Below, piece after piece: positions 32,337 through 42,858 of a DNA stretch of 64,000 nucleotides. Source of the stretch: Ochromonas danica (Eukaryota > Sar > Chrysophyceae > Chromulinales > Chromulinaceae); contig VKHL01000057.1 in assembly GCA_015146655.1 (NCBI GenBank), forward strand, positions 7,840-71,839. The letters are read 5' to 3'. Every line of letters starts with the position of its first letter. Position 1 is the stretch's first letter. The notes under the pieces are model-generated. The model ran no database searches. It saw only the letters and a program-made list of their open reading frames with translations, and was not told where the DNA came from. The translations under genes were made by a program, and so were the position numbers.

Positions 32337-33598
32337 CTACCACCATCGTTGTGTTGGCAATAAAGGACTTTGAACATCACATTGCATGGCCCAAACCTTG
32401 GCAAACCTAGAAGAAAAGCTCCTCATCAGACAACATAATCTACACTATAAGGTAGTATCTTGAAGCTGTAAACTAACCTGTCCATCCAATCACTCTCCAT
32501 TTCTTCCAATTGATTTATATGATCGACGAAATGATACTGTTGTTTGTCCTTTCGCACAACTTTCCATATCACATCCTTCGCATGAGTATGTCGCATAGCA
32601 TAGTAATCCAGCCTTATCTCGACCTCATCATCATTCACAAGCTCAGCGTGGAAGTCAACTAATGGCGCCAATGCTGCAACGGAATGAGGGATGATCTTGG
32701 CTGTCTCAGCAATCCAATCGTCAGGAACACTTCGTCCATCTCTCACTGCTCGAAGACGAGAACGCTTCAACACCTTTTCTAATGGAGCCATGACATGAAG
32801 AATAGCAATCTTTATTTGAGGATAGGTTTTACGTAGACTTTGAAAGTAGTCAGAATACCAAAGAGCGTCTCGTAATGACCCATCCACAAGGACATTCTTA
32901 TGATGAATAAGAGCAGCTTGAGTCAAGACCTAGAATATGATATCACACACAGTGCATTATCAGTGAAGTAAGACCATGTTCCAGAGAGAAAACTGAAAGA
33001 TACGAGACGACACTTTCATTTGGACTGAAATGTCCCTTGAAGATAGGCTGACACTCACTCTACTCACCTCAGCAATGTAACCCACTTCCTTCTGAGTGAG
33101 ATATCCCATAGAAGATTGGTCCATCTCATTATAGGAATAAGACTCTGGGAGAAGAAATCTCACCACGTCAGGATCAACATAGACAAAAGCTTCAATAGGA
33201 AAGATATTCTCACGATGAAGCCATCTCAAAGTATATCCTTTCCCGACTCCCATAGGACCTGCTGTGAAGACAGCCCAACGCTGAGCAGTGATCTCACAGG
33301 TTATTTCATTATTTCGATGATCTTTAATTTTTGTTTCTAGTAGAAGATCAACAATTCTGTCCTGGAAAAGCTGTCTCTCTTCTGAATACATCTTATGATA
33401 GTTATAGTCCAAGGTACTTCTTATCTCTCCATACTTGCCAACAAAGGAAGCATCTACTTTAGCATAGTTATCTTCCGTGCTATGGCTGAAGTCATAAGAC
33501 AAGGGAATGGTAAAGTTTAGAGGCCGTCCATTGTTCGCCTTATAGGCAATAGAGGCGCAAATAATGAAGGTCAACAAGAGAGTAGCACGCAAGATCAT
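32337..33598 (-). CDS. Secreted zeta-type P-loop kinase, copy A
   Basis: Three exons in phase: 33598-33068, 32929-32478, 32406-32337, giving about 350 residues. MILRATLLLTFIICASIAYKA is a signal peptide. Then GPMGVGKGYTLRWL is a Walker A loop, followed by FVYVDPDVVRFLLPE, the D-x-D-xx-R-xxxP pattern of zeta/AAA_33 kinases, and by HHKNVLVDGSLRDALWY and RSRLRAVRDGRSVPDDW. In bacteria this fold phosphorylates UDP-GlcNAc; many protists carry host genes with the domain, and their substrates are unknown. A signal peptide on such a kinase is noteworthy. The last exon (FAKVWAMQCDVQ...) is present only in this copy. The coding sequence is otherwise identical to copy B at 36315-37435. Confidence 0.75.
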
Positions 33599-33746
33599 CT
33601 TGCACGAGCTAATCAGAAAGAATAAGGCAAATTAATTCCACTTGCAGTTCACTTGTTTCCAATTCCAATTGTAATTGCAATCTCATCGCAAAGCAGCGGG
33701 AAGAAGGACAGAAAGAGCACCTCCAGATATCCAGATCTGAGTATCT
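32471..33746. repeat. 1.28-kb segmental duplication, copy A
   Basis: Matches 36308-37583 at a constant offset of 3837 bases with no difference that I could see. It covers the first two exons, the intron and about 150 bp of 5' flank of the kinase gene. It ends exactly at the run of Ns. Confidence 0.9.
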
Positions 33747-33833
33747 NNNNNNNNNNTGTAATTGCAATCTCATCGCAAAGCAGCGGGAAGAAGGACAGAA
33801 AGAGCACCTCCAGATATCCAGATCTGAGTATCT
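33670..33833. other. Assembly gap (N x10 at 33747-33756) flanked by an identical 77-bp sequence
   Basis: Bases 33670-33746 are repeated exactly at 33757-33833, on either side of ten Ns, and again at 37507-37583. An exact 77-base overlap is what two contigs sharing one k-mer of a k=77 assembly graph would show. The true sequence is probably one copy of the 77 bp, joined straight to CGCTGTTAAG. Confidence 0.85.
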
Positions 33834-33985
33834 CGCTGTTAAGTGAGAAATTCGCAGTTAAAACTTGCATTTCGTCGTTAAAAATAGCGGCCGTGGAAAC
33901 CGGGAATTGTCAAAGGTCGCATTCGCTCGAAAACAAACAACGAGAACATTAATTTAGAAATCATAGGAAATGTCATGCCATTTGC

Positions 33986-36158
33986 ATGTTGAAGATTTTA
34001 ATTTGGGAGGCTTACATGATCCAAGTACAGGGATTTGTAGAACTCCCAATTGTCAATGGAGATTTGTTGGAATGCATCCAAATCGGACATCAACAATCAT
34101 CGCTTCACCAGGTGAGTTCCTCACACCCATATTTATTATTTATTTACTTAATATTAAATTTTTATTTCGTCTCTCTCTCTCTTTATCTCTCTCCTCTCTG
34201 TTCATCATGCTGTTGTTCATTGGTGTCCTTACAACTTGTAGCACCAGGTAAGGATAACCCTTTCAACTTGTGGAAATCATCGTATTAAATCGTGTTATTG
34301 TTTTCAGGTGGTGGCTCGCCTGGTGCTAAGGCTGCTGACGTCGGTGAGTACACTGTATTTGCTGGTATGACCAACGGATTTATCGCATTCTTACCTTTCA
34401 AGTTTGATCTGTAGGTGAGCTTCAAACTGCGGACAAGTTCTGCTCAAGGCTCGAGGTGGACGACGGGGACATTCCAGAGGAAGGGACAGGGCTGCTGCGA
34501 CTTCAGCGTGATCTTTTGGTCGATCAGATCATCTCTGCAGCAGAAAGTAAAAAGAAACACGTGCTCCTTCGAGGTGCAGCTGGCACTGGGAAGACGTCCC
34601 TTTTGGCGCGTGTCGCTCGAAAGCTTGAGGCCCTGACAAAACGCGTATTGGTTGCTGCTAATCCGAGCATGCTCCCAAAGCTGGAAGCGCTCCTTGAGTT
34701 GGGTAGGCAAAGTGATCAAAGTGATCTGAAGATAATGGCATCGTCGACAAGTCCTTTGTATCTTCTCATTGATGAAGCCCAACAGTCTTATGGAAGAGGC
34801 GTGTTACAAGCGCTCCTGAAGGTCCCAGCGAAGAATCGCAACATCATCATCATCGCTGCTGGAATCCCTGGTAAAGATGGAGAATCGGCTGCGTTCACAA
34901 GTCGCATCGAGTCAGACAGAGTATTATTGAGTGAAGAAGAGGTGATTCAAGAAGAGGTCATTCAGTTCTTCGGCAACAAACTCACCACCGCGCTCAGAAC
35001 CATCCGTCCCGCTGTGCCTGAATCTGCCACACGTGATGCGACCACCGTCGTTCTAAAGTTTTCTCACCACTACACCGCGGGACACGCATACGCATGCCTC
35101 AAAGTTGCTGAGTACTGTGTTAGAAATGAAGCAGAGAGGTGCGTCGGGCAGCAACCATGGGAGTCGTTGGGACTGGCGCTCGGGTCCGAGTCGTTCCTCA
35201 GTGCAGCAGGAAGGGATATTTTCAAGCGCTGCTTTCCATTTTTCTGTGACTACAACTCTGTGGAGGATCTGCGAAACAAATATTCGAGCGGTAGCACGGC
35301 GCTGGTGTCAAAGCTGCAAGAACACGGACTCTGGGACAAGGCTCACAACTGTCTACTCAGTCCTCTCCTTCAATACCATCTATTCCATCTTATGCCCAAG
35401 AACAGCGACTTCAGTTTTGACAATCCATCGCAAATAGGACTCGCACTTTTCCACTGCACGAAGGACTACAAGAAGTGGAGATTCAATCAGTACGATGCCT
35501 GTTCAGAGGTGGTGCGGGAGCGCTGCGAAGACGGCGCGGGCTTCTTTGTGGGTTGCGAGCTGTCCAAGTATTGCTTAGTGTCCCCTCAGCATGCAGTCCC
35601 AAAAGCACAGCCAACACCTGGACGACCACCCTCTGTGGATTATTACCTCAATGGGCGACTGAACATGTACCTGGAGTTGGTGAAGAACTCGAGCTTGTTG
35701 GCATCGCATTTCGACCGATTTCTGACTGGTGATTATGGTATGAAAAAGCCGTTTGCCATTTTGGACATCAATTTCAAGACTACTGCGCCACGGCAGTTGA
35801 CTGGCAAGTACAAAACGTTGGAAAATAATTATTTTACGTTTGTAGTGCAAACGCGAGTGTTGTATCGCGGGATGAAGCCCTTTGTTCCTGATTATGGAAG
35901 TGGAGCAGAGGCAGCAAGCGCGTCAACATCGGTAATCGTTATTTCTTGCGTTCTCATTCATTTACTTCAACATATTTCACTATATATTTTGTACAGCAGC
36001 CTGCGAATAAGGCATATGAAGAGTTGCCCAAGAACAAGAAGCGCAAGTCGGAGGCAACAACCACTACCACGAAGAGAATTCAAACGGAGGAGTCGGCAAC
36101 TGTTGGTTTGTCCAACCTCCAGGACGCGAAGCCAAAGAAAAAGAAAAGCAAGAAATAA
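33986..36158 (+). CDS. Crinkler (CRN)-like protein: header, P-loop NTPase and nuclease-like C-terminus
   Basis: Looks intact, about 611 residues. Exons fit phase at 33986-34111, 34308-34343, 34420-35931 and 35997-36158; a 6-base micro-exon (34242-34247) and other 5' splice choices are possible. The start MLKILIWEAYMIQVQGF resembles CRN ubiquitin-like headers. Next, RGAAGTGKTSLLARVA is Walker A and LYLLIDEAQQ Walker B. The C-terminal region SVDYYLNGRLNMYLELVKNSS... HFDRFLTGDYGMKKPFAILDI matches the CRN/RHS restriction-endonuclease-like core (a D then E-x-x-K arrangement). A Lys-rich tail (KPKKKKSKK) is a nuclear signal. Such proteins are effectors in oomycetes and chytrids and occur in free-living protists. 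No signal peptide was seen. Higher GC than neighbouring genes. Confidence 0.75.
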
Positions 36159-36254
36159 GTGAACTCTTTTGCTCTGTAAATAATGTTGTTGTGTTTGAAT
36201 GGTCGTCAAGTCGAAAATTAAACTACTATTATTATCTCTTCCATGAAATCTCAT

Positions 36255-36302
36255 TCTTCTGAATACATCTTATGATAGTTATAGTCCAAGGTACTTCTTA
36301 TC
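36255..36302. repeat. 48-bp stray fragment of the kinase gene's first exon
   Basis: Identical to 33378-33425 inside exon 1 of copy A, in the same orientation. It is joined through five bases (AAGGT) to the left edge of duplication copy B, so the right junction of the CRN-bearing segment contains a third piece of the same gene. Confidence 0.85.
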
Positions 36303-36307
36303 AAGGT

Positions 36308-37435
36308 AACTAACCTGTCCATCCAATCACTCTCCATTTCTTCCAATTGATTTATATGATCGACGAAATGATACTGTTGTTTGTCCTTTCGCACAACTTT
36401 CCATATCACATCCTTCGCATGAGTATGTCGCATAGCATAGTAATCCAGCCTTATCTCGACCTCATCATCATTCACAAGCTCAGCGTGGAAGTCAACTAAT
36501 GGCGCCAATGCTGCAACGGAATGAGGGATGATCTTGGCTGTCTCAGCAATCCAATCGTCAGGAACACTTCGTCCATCTCTCACTGCTCGAAGACGAGAAC
36601 GCTTCAACACCTTTTCTAATGGAGCCATGACATGAAGAATAGCAATCTTTATTTGAGGATAGGTTTTACGTAGACTTTGAAAGTAGTCAGAATACCAAAG
36701 AGCGTCTCGTAATGACCCATCCACAAGGACATTCTTATGATGAATAAGAGCAGCTTGAGTCAAGACCTAGAATATGATATCACACACAGTGCATTATCAG
36801 TGAAGTAAGACCATGTTCCAGAGAGAAAACTGAAAGATACGAGACGACACTTTCATTTGGACTGAAATGTCCCTTGAAGATAGGCTGACACTCACTCTAC
36901 TCACCTCAGCAATGTAACCCACTTCCTTCTGAGTGAGATATCCCATAGAAGATTGGTCCATCTCATTATAGGAATAAGACTCTGGGAGAAGAAATCTCAC
37001 CACGTCAGGATCAACATAGACAAAAGCTTCAATAGGAAAGATATTCTCACGATGAAGCCATCTCAAAGTATATCCTTTCCCGACTCCCATAGGACCTGCT
37101 GTGAAGACAGCCCAACGCTGAGCAGTGATCTCACAGGTTATTTCATTATTTCGATGATCTTTAATTTTTGTTTCTAGTAGAAGATCAACAATTCTGTCCT
37201 GGAAAAGCTGTCTCTCTTCTGAATACATCTTATGATAGTTATAGTCCAAGGTACTTCTTATCTCTCCATACTTGCCAACAAAGGAAGCATCTACTTTAGC
37301 ATAGTTATCTTCCGTGCTATGGCTGAAGTCATAAGACAAGGGAATGGTAAAGTTTAGAGGCCGTCCATTGTTCGCCTTATAGGCAATAGAGGCGCAAATA
37401 ATGAAGGTCAACAAGAGAGTAGCACGCAAGATCAT
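36308..37435 (-). CDS. Secreted zeta-type P-loop kinase, copy B (incomplete)
   Basis: Identical in protein sequence to copy A over exons 1 and 2 (37435-36905 and 36766-36315), with the same signal peptide, Walker A and DPDVVRF motif. The duplicated block stops just past the second splice donor, so the third exon of copy A has no counterpart here. This copy retains the ancestral-looking 5' flank shared with the HAT/TPR gene at 37646, whereas copy A keeps the 3' end. Together they look like one ancestral gene whose locus was split and duplicated around the CRN gene. Whether this copy is expressed is unknown. Confidence 0.7.
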
Positions 37436-37583
37436 CTTGCACGAGCTAATCAGAAAGAATAAGGCAAATTAATTCCACTTGCAGTTCACTTGTTTCCAAT
37501 TCCAATTGTAATTGCAATCTCATCGCAAAGCAGCGGGAAGAAGGACAGAAAGAGCACCTCCAGATATCCAGATCTGAGTATCT
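36308..37583. repeat. 1.28-kb segmental duplication, copy B
   Basis: Partner of 32471-33746. Beyond 37583 the sequence runs into GGGTCGAAGTC and the promoter of the HAT/TPR gene, whereas copy A runs into CGCTGTTAAG and the CRN gene. Confidence 0.9.
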
Positions 37584-37645
37584 GGGTCGAAGTCTGCCTT
37601 TGAAGCGAAAGCCAAGCACAACAAACAAAGAAACAAAGGCAATCA

Positions 37646-39671
37646 ATGTTTTTACTCACTCTCTGTCTCCTTTGTGCTTCTATTTTGAAAGAAGGAATAT
37701 CATTTACTCGTCAAGTCTTTGTGCGGTCAGTTCGTTTGCATCGGCATGCATCGCCTTCTTTGCATCGATTGGCTAAGCGAGAACTGCACCATTTGGAGGG
37801 GTTGGAAGCAGAGGATGAAGAAGAGGAGGTCTTGGATATTGAAAACTGGTCGATGTTTGATAATTTATATGTAGGTCAGAATATTACTGATGCGGAAGTT
37901 CAAGAAGCGATGGATATTGCATTTGGAGACAATCATATTGCAGAGATGAATCGTCTCATTGAGGAAGCAATAGAAGAAGAGTGGGACGCCGTTGAAGGAG
38001 TGCATCTACCCAGAACTCGCGAGAAGCCTCTCAAAGTCAACTTGGATTTATGGAATTATGAAGCCAAGCAAGAAATGCTCCGCGGCAACTTCTCTGCGGC
38101 CAGTCAGATCTACAGTCACTGCATCTCTTACGACCGTACTGACGGACGAGCCTATCTGGGAATTGCCCGTATCCTATGGAAAAGAGGGAAAGCTGAAGAA
38201 GCCGAATCTGCTTATGATGAAGGCTTGTATTACTGTCCAGAGAATCCTTTCCTTCTCCAGGTAATTCTCATGTAACCACAATGCGAAATGCATTATCTGA
38301 AGTGACTCATGTCACTATCTTTCTAATATAGGCGAAAGCTATGTTTCTTGAGAAGCAAGGGCGATTGGAAGAAGCTAAGCGAGCACTCAAAGCCTCTGTT
38401 CGAAGTCATCCTGACCACGCAGCTTCGTGGGTTGCTCTGAGTCAGTTGCAGATTCGTGAGGGAAAAATTGATCAGGTCATTTATATTCTTGCCAAGAAGA
38501 AAGCATCACTCAAAAGGTTATTGTATGCATTGTTATTATTTAGGCAAAAGAATGTCTGGAGTCTGCCGTGAAGCATTCCCCCACCAGTTATGTTGCCCTG
38601 CAGACCTGGGGCTGCCTCGAAGCTAGATACGGTGACAAACAACGAGCTCGAGAGCTCTTCGAAAAGGCATTAGCCATTGCACCAGAAAGTGGACACACCT
38701 TGCATTCCTGGGCTGTATTAGAGAGAGATGATGGATTTCTCCATCGCGCGCTGGAGCTTTACAAGAAGATGAGCTCCATCAGACCTGGACTGCCCAAGGC
38801 GCTTCTTGGAATAGCTGAGATCCAAGAACTCATGGGAAATCATGCTCTAGCCAGAGAGACCTATGCTAATGGAGTAACATCAGCTCGCCAGCAAGGATAT
38901 GGCGGTCTTTTCCAGGCATGGGCATTGTTCGAACTGAGGCAACTCACAACTTTGACCAAGCAGGTCCTGCGAGCTCTTTCACAATCTTATTCTCCATCAA
39001 ACTTACCACTGCTTAAATTGGAATTACTTGGCAATAACTTGCGAGAAGAGCTGGCAATGACAGTTTTTGATATTTCAGAGGGTTCGACGAGGCCGCGCCT
39101 GGATCGCGTGGCAGTAATGCTACGTGTGGTTGATGCGTTTGACTTAGCCAATGCTACGTCTTCAAAGTCTATACAGCAACTTGATCCAACGTTAGCGAAG
39201 TCTTTGCTGATTCTTTACAGAGACTTGAGCACTGTACGCAGGCTATTCGACAGAGCTTTGGATACTCACAAGTATCACTCCTCAACCTATACCGCCTATG
39301 CACAGCTTGAAACGCGATTAGGCAATTATGAGAAGGCTAGGAAATTATTGATATCTGGAATTAGTCGCTTCCCACAGTCTAAGAATCAAGGCTACTTCCA
39401 GTTGGCCTTGGCTCGTCTGTACACCGCACAGGGCGAGCAGCCTACTGCCAGAGCTTGCTATCAACGTGCCTTAGAGGCAACACCTCCTCAAAGACAAGTC
39501 AAAGTTTATATAGACTACTTGCAAAGTGAGCTGAATCTTCAATCAAGCGGTAAATCAGCTCAGAGAGAACTGAGGAAGCTGGCTGAAAGAGCGCTGAATT
39601 TGTTCCCTTCTCATCCTCGCATTCGCTCAATGTATGAACTTTGCCAAGAATCCCCCTCGCCGGCCTCTTAA
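37646..39671 (+). CDS. HAT/TPR-repeat protein, HCF107-like, with N-terminal targeting sequence
   Basis: Three exons: 37646-38261, about 38332-38474, and from about 38542 to TAA 39671. The N-terminus MFLLTLCLLCASILKEG is a signal-peptide-like hydrophobic stretch followed by a basic, acid-free region (SFTRQVFVRSVRLHRHAS), then an acidic patch. From residue about 140 the protein is almost all 34-residue TPR/HAT units (RAYLGIARILWKRGKAEEAESAYDEG; ALQTWGCLEARYGDKQRARELFEKAL; FQAWALFELRQL). HAT repeats of this type occur in RNA-processing factors such as plastid HCF107 and in Crn/Prp6. Signal plus transit-like sequence would fit a secondary plastid, but an ER or mitochondrial protein is equally possible. 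Confidence 0.75.
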
Positions 39672-39927
39672 ATGACGGTATTGTATATAGAAAATGTGTT
39701 GTTGTAGGAGTATGTTAGTGCTAGAAATATGACGTAAAGATCACAATACCATCACACAGCACACTGTTAAGTTACGACAGCACAGAGAAGCCAAACTTGT
39801 TCGAGGCCTCCTCCATCAATTCGCGCTCTCTTTCTGATCCATGGCTTCTGACAAGGCTCTCTAAAGCCTGCCAGCTTGTTTGGAAAAAGAGGCGGCGTTG
39901 CGACGCCCCATTACGAACTCGCCGTAC

Positions 39928-40004
<77 letters not shown>
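39672..40004. other. Convergent 3' region with GAT microsatellite
   Basis: Short stretch between the HAT/TPR stop and the HEAT-repeat protein stop. Most of its right part is the (GAT)n tract that begins near 39928. Long open frames across it are artefacts of the repeat. Confidence 0.5.
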
Positions 40005-40005
<1 letters not shown>

Positions 40006-40020
40006 CATGATGATGATGAC

Positions 40021-40099
<79 letters not shown>
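39928..40099 (+). repeat. Long (GAT)n microsatellite
   Basis: About 57 units of GAT/ATG/TGA period three, with a few interruptions (GATCATGATG and GACGATG near 40003-40023). Its right half encodes the poly-Ser tail of the HEAT-repeat protein on the other strand; its left half lies past the stop. Confidence 0.95.
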
Positions 40100-42686
40100 C
40101 AACTGATCGAGTAACACCAGCTCCTCCTTGCTGTTGTTGCTCGCTTTCACGAAGACTCTCCAATTCTCTGGCGAACAGTTTTATACACTTTGTTAGTAAG
40201 GAACATAGAAGTGGGCAATATTGCAACAAACAGACCTTTGAAAAGCTTCTCTGACAGCCTGTAGGAACAGAAGCATTCTCTCTTGATCAAACCCACCAAT
40301 CAAGAGGTACTCTACCACCTCTGACATCTAAAACACACACCAACTTGGTCACACACAAAGACTTCAAGATAAAGATCAAACTTATTACCATTTTGGCTAC
40401 CCCTTCCATTACTTTGACATACTCGCGATATTGTCTTTCCTGTAGCAGAAGAGTCAATGCACTAAGGACATCCATCTGAAAGACATACAGCCCGCCCCCC
40501 TTCCTCTGCCCTCCATACATTGCCTGGTGCTTAATATAAACCTCTGGACTGGACAGAGTGAGAGCGAGATCTCTTCGTAGCAAAGATGAGATAATATCTA
40601 TAGAATGGACATAAATTAGCTCCTCCTTGGCTAACTGACAAATCAATGTCACCACATTGATCGCTGACAAGGTCAACTCAAAGTTGAGGGTCTTTCGATC
40701 TTCAACACAGTCAATACAACAATCCCAACCTTTCCGTCTCGCAGCTTTAGGATCGACTGGTGGTGGCGGAGGAATTGGCGCACCATCAACACCTCGTCGT
40801 TCTTTATTCAAATATGGAGCCAGCATGGCAGGGGGTAAGAAGGATGTAATCTTACTAGCATTGGGCGTGGTTTCCTTGTCTCCTAGCGCTGCTAGAAGGT
40901 GTTCCTCGAGGAAAATTCTGAGCTTCTTCCACACAGTGACTGACACAGAATCCTCAGACGATAACAACTTCAGCTGTAACACTAGTCCCTTAGCGGCATG
41001 CTCACGAATGATAGGCATGGAATGACTCAAAAGGTCGAAGAATCCATCTACAATAGCCTGACTGAACGAAGAGGCTGCAGGGGAGGAGGAGGAGGTGATG
41101 GTGGGGGAGAGTTGAGATGGAGATGGCAGAGAGGACAATATGTCACGATAGCGACTCAACATTTGAGCACATGCCACAATAGCCGTGTCAATGACTGGCC
41201 AACGATCATCTCGAAGACATTGATAGAGTGCCTTGCATGCTAAGGGTAGCCGTGCTCTCAATGAAGCACAAGCTGTAACATCGCTATCTTGTGTAGACTG
41301 CCTCAGAAACAGATCAGCAAGAGCTACACAAGCTGCCTCTACCACATTATGATTACCTTGTCGACTAGATACCACCATATAGTCTACAGCCACTTGACTA
41401 TGTTTGACAAGGCAATGTTGGTGTAGGGCGAGACAATGAGGTAGAGTGAGGAAGGAGGAGAAGAGGTTTTCATACACCTGCTGCACTGACTCTGCAGGAT
41501 AGAAGCGATTCAACGACAAGCGAGGAAGAAGATGAGGCCAATTCAAATGAAGTGCACTAGCAAGAAGTTGTTGGAGAGAGGTAGAGGGTAGAGGTAGAGG
41601 TAGAGGCAGTAGAAGGTCAAGTCGAGGAGGTAGCAAGTTGTCTAGATCTACAGGGTTTTCCATTGTTAGCAAAGCCTCTTCCTCTACGCGACCCTTCTCC
41701 TTCTCCTTCTCCTCCAACCCTTTCCCTTCCTCTTCTCTCTCATATCCTTCTCTCAAGAGAGTACATAGCAAAGGATGTATTTGCGAGAGAAGGATGTGCA
41801 TAGCTTTACCAGCTGCAAGGCGGACCTGAGGGAAGATGTCATGCAGTCCACATGGCAGACCTTGTGCCAACTGTGAGGCCAAGCGACAGGCTAAGGGTCT
41901 GTGCTCTCGAAGAGCCTCTTCCAGCACAGGGAGGTGGTCTGAGTCGAGAAGGATCGCTATCTGACTATAGGACAGCTCTCTGATATGACGACTTTGATGC
42001 TTGACGAAGCAATCTGTCAGTAGGTCTACCATCTCCATAGGCTGACAGGTCATCAGTGGGTTATGGACTGTTCGGAGGAGTAGATGAACTGTCAGATCTG
42101 CAGCAGAGGGCAGTGAGGAGAGGTGGTGGAGGTGGAGGTGAAGGTGGAGGTGGAGGATGGTCTGGAGGAGGCGGTGGTAGGCATGCAGAGAAGTCTCTAG
42201 ACGAGTCCAGCCTGTGGTGTCATCCAGTCCAATCTCATGCACACTGCCTAGACGAGTAGGGCGAGTCTCTTCCTTGCGCACTAAGTGCTCTTCTATCTCA
42301 TCACATAGGAAGGCTCCGACTGCTTCGAAATGCTCTCTGGAGAAGTCCTCACTGAGGAAGAGCAACAAGTCGCCAGCTTTCATGCGAAGACGAGGTTCGT
42401 CATGCTGAAGCAGCATCTTGAGGTCTGAGAGCACTTGATCTGACATGTCCACTGACTCATCTCCTCTTTCATCCTCATGCCTCATCTCCTGCTGCTTCTC
42501 TGCTATCTCTGCCTTGGACTGGTGGGAGTGGGAGTGGGAGTGGGGGTGGGGTAGTGATTGAAGACGCTCAAGACCAAGATAGAGCTTCATCACTGCTCCT
42601 CTTTCTTCCACAGGAGATGCAAAGCCGATCGCAGCGGCTTGATGCCATTCTTGACATAGATTGGACACTTGACGGCTTCTTCTCAT
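40005..42686 (-). CDS. HEAT/armadillo-repeat protein with poly-serine tail
   Basis: The first exon (42686 to about 40393) gives some 760 residues of paired helices in HEAT-like units (LKMLLQHDEPRLRMKAGDLLLFLSE; YSQIAILLDSDHLPVLEEALREH; VRLAAGKAMHILLSQ). Low-complexity inserts (HPHSHSHSH, LHLHLHLH, a Glu/Lys loop) interrupt them. Splice-consistent exons follow: one near 40326-40236 (MSEVVEYLLIGGFDQERM), and 40167-40005 (ELESLRESEQQQQGGAG), which runs into about 30 serines read from the microsatellite before a TGA. Phases agree at both introns. I do not recognise the orthologue; a scaffold or ciliary armadillo protein is possible. The ATG at 42686 follows an in-frame GTG, which is not a likely start. 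Confidence 0.6.
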
Positions 42687-42858
42687 CACTGTTGTTGTCT
42701 GTCATATTGTCACAACCCAGACACCCAGGCCAACCTCTAAATGCCCAAATATTCAAATACCCAAATTCTGGAAATCAAGTTCTAGTTATGAAACGTGCAT
42801 CAAGGTTAGACTATTAATGACTATTAATGACTATTGACCTCTCGTCGCTCTGGTTTTG

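Noticed and set aside
39772-40254. Long frames of poly-Asp, poly-His, poly-Met and poly-Ile
   Set aside because: These are all phases of one GAT microsatellite; only the phase continuing the HEAT-repeat exons is kept.
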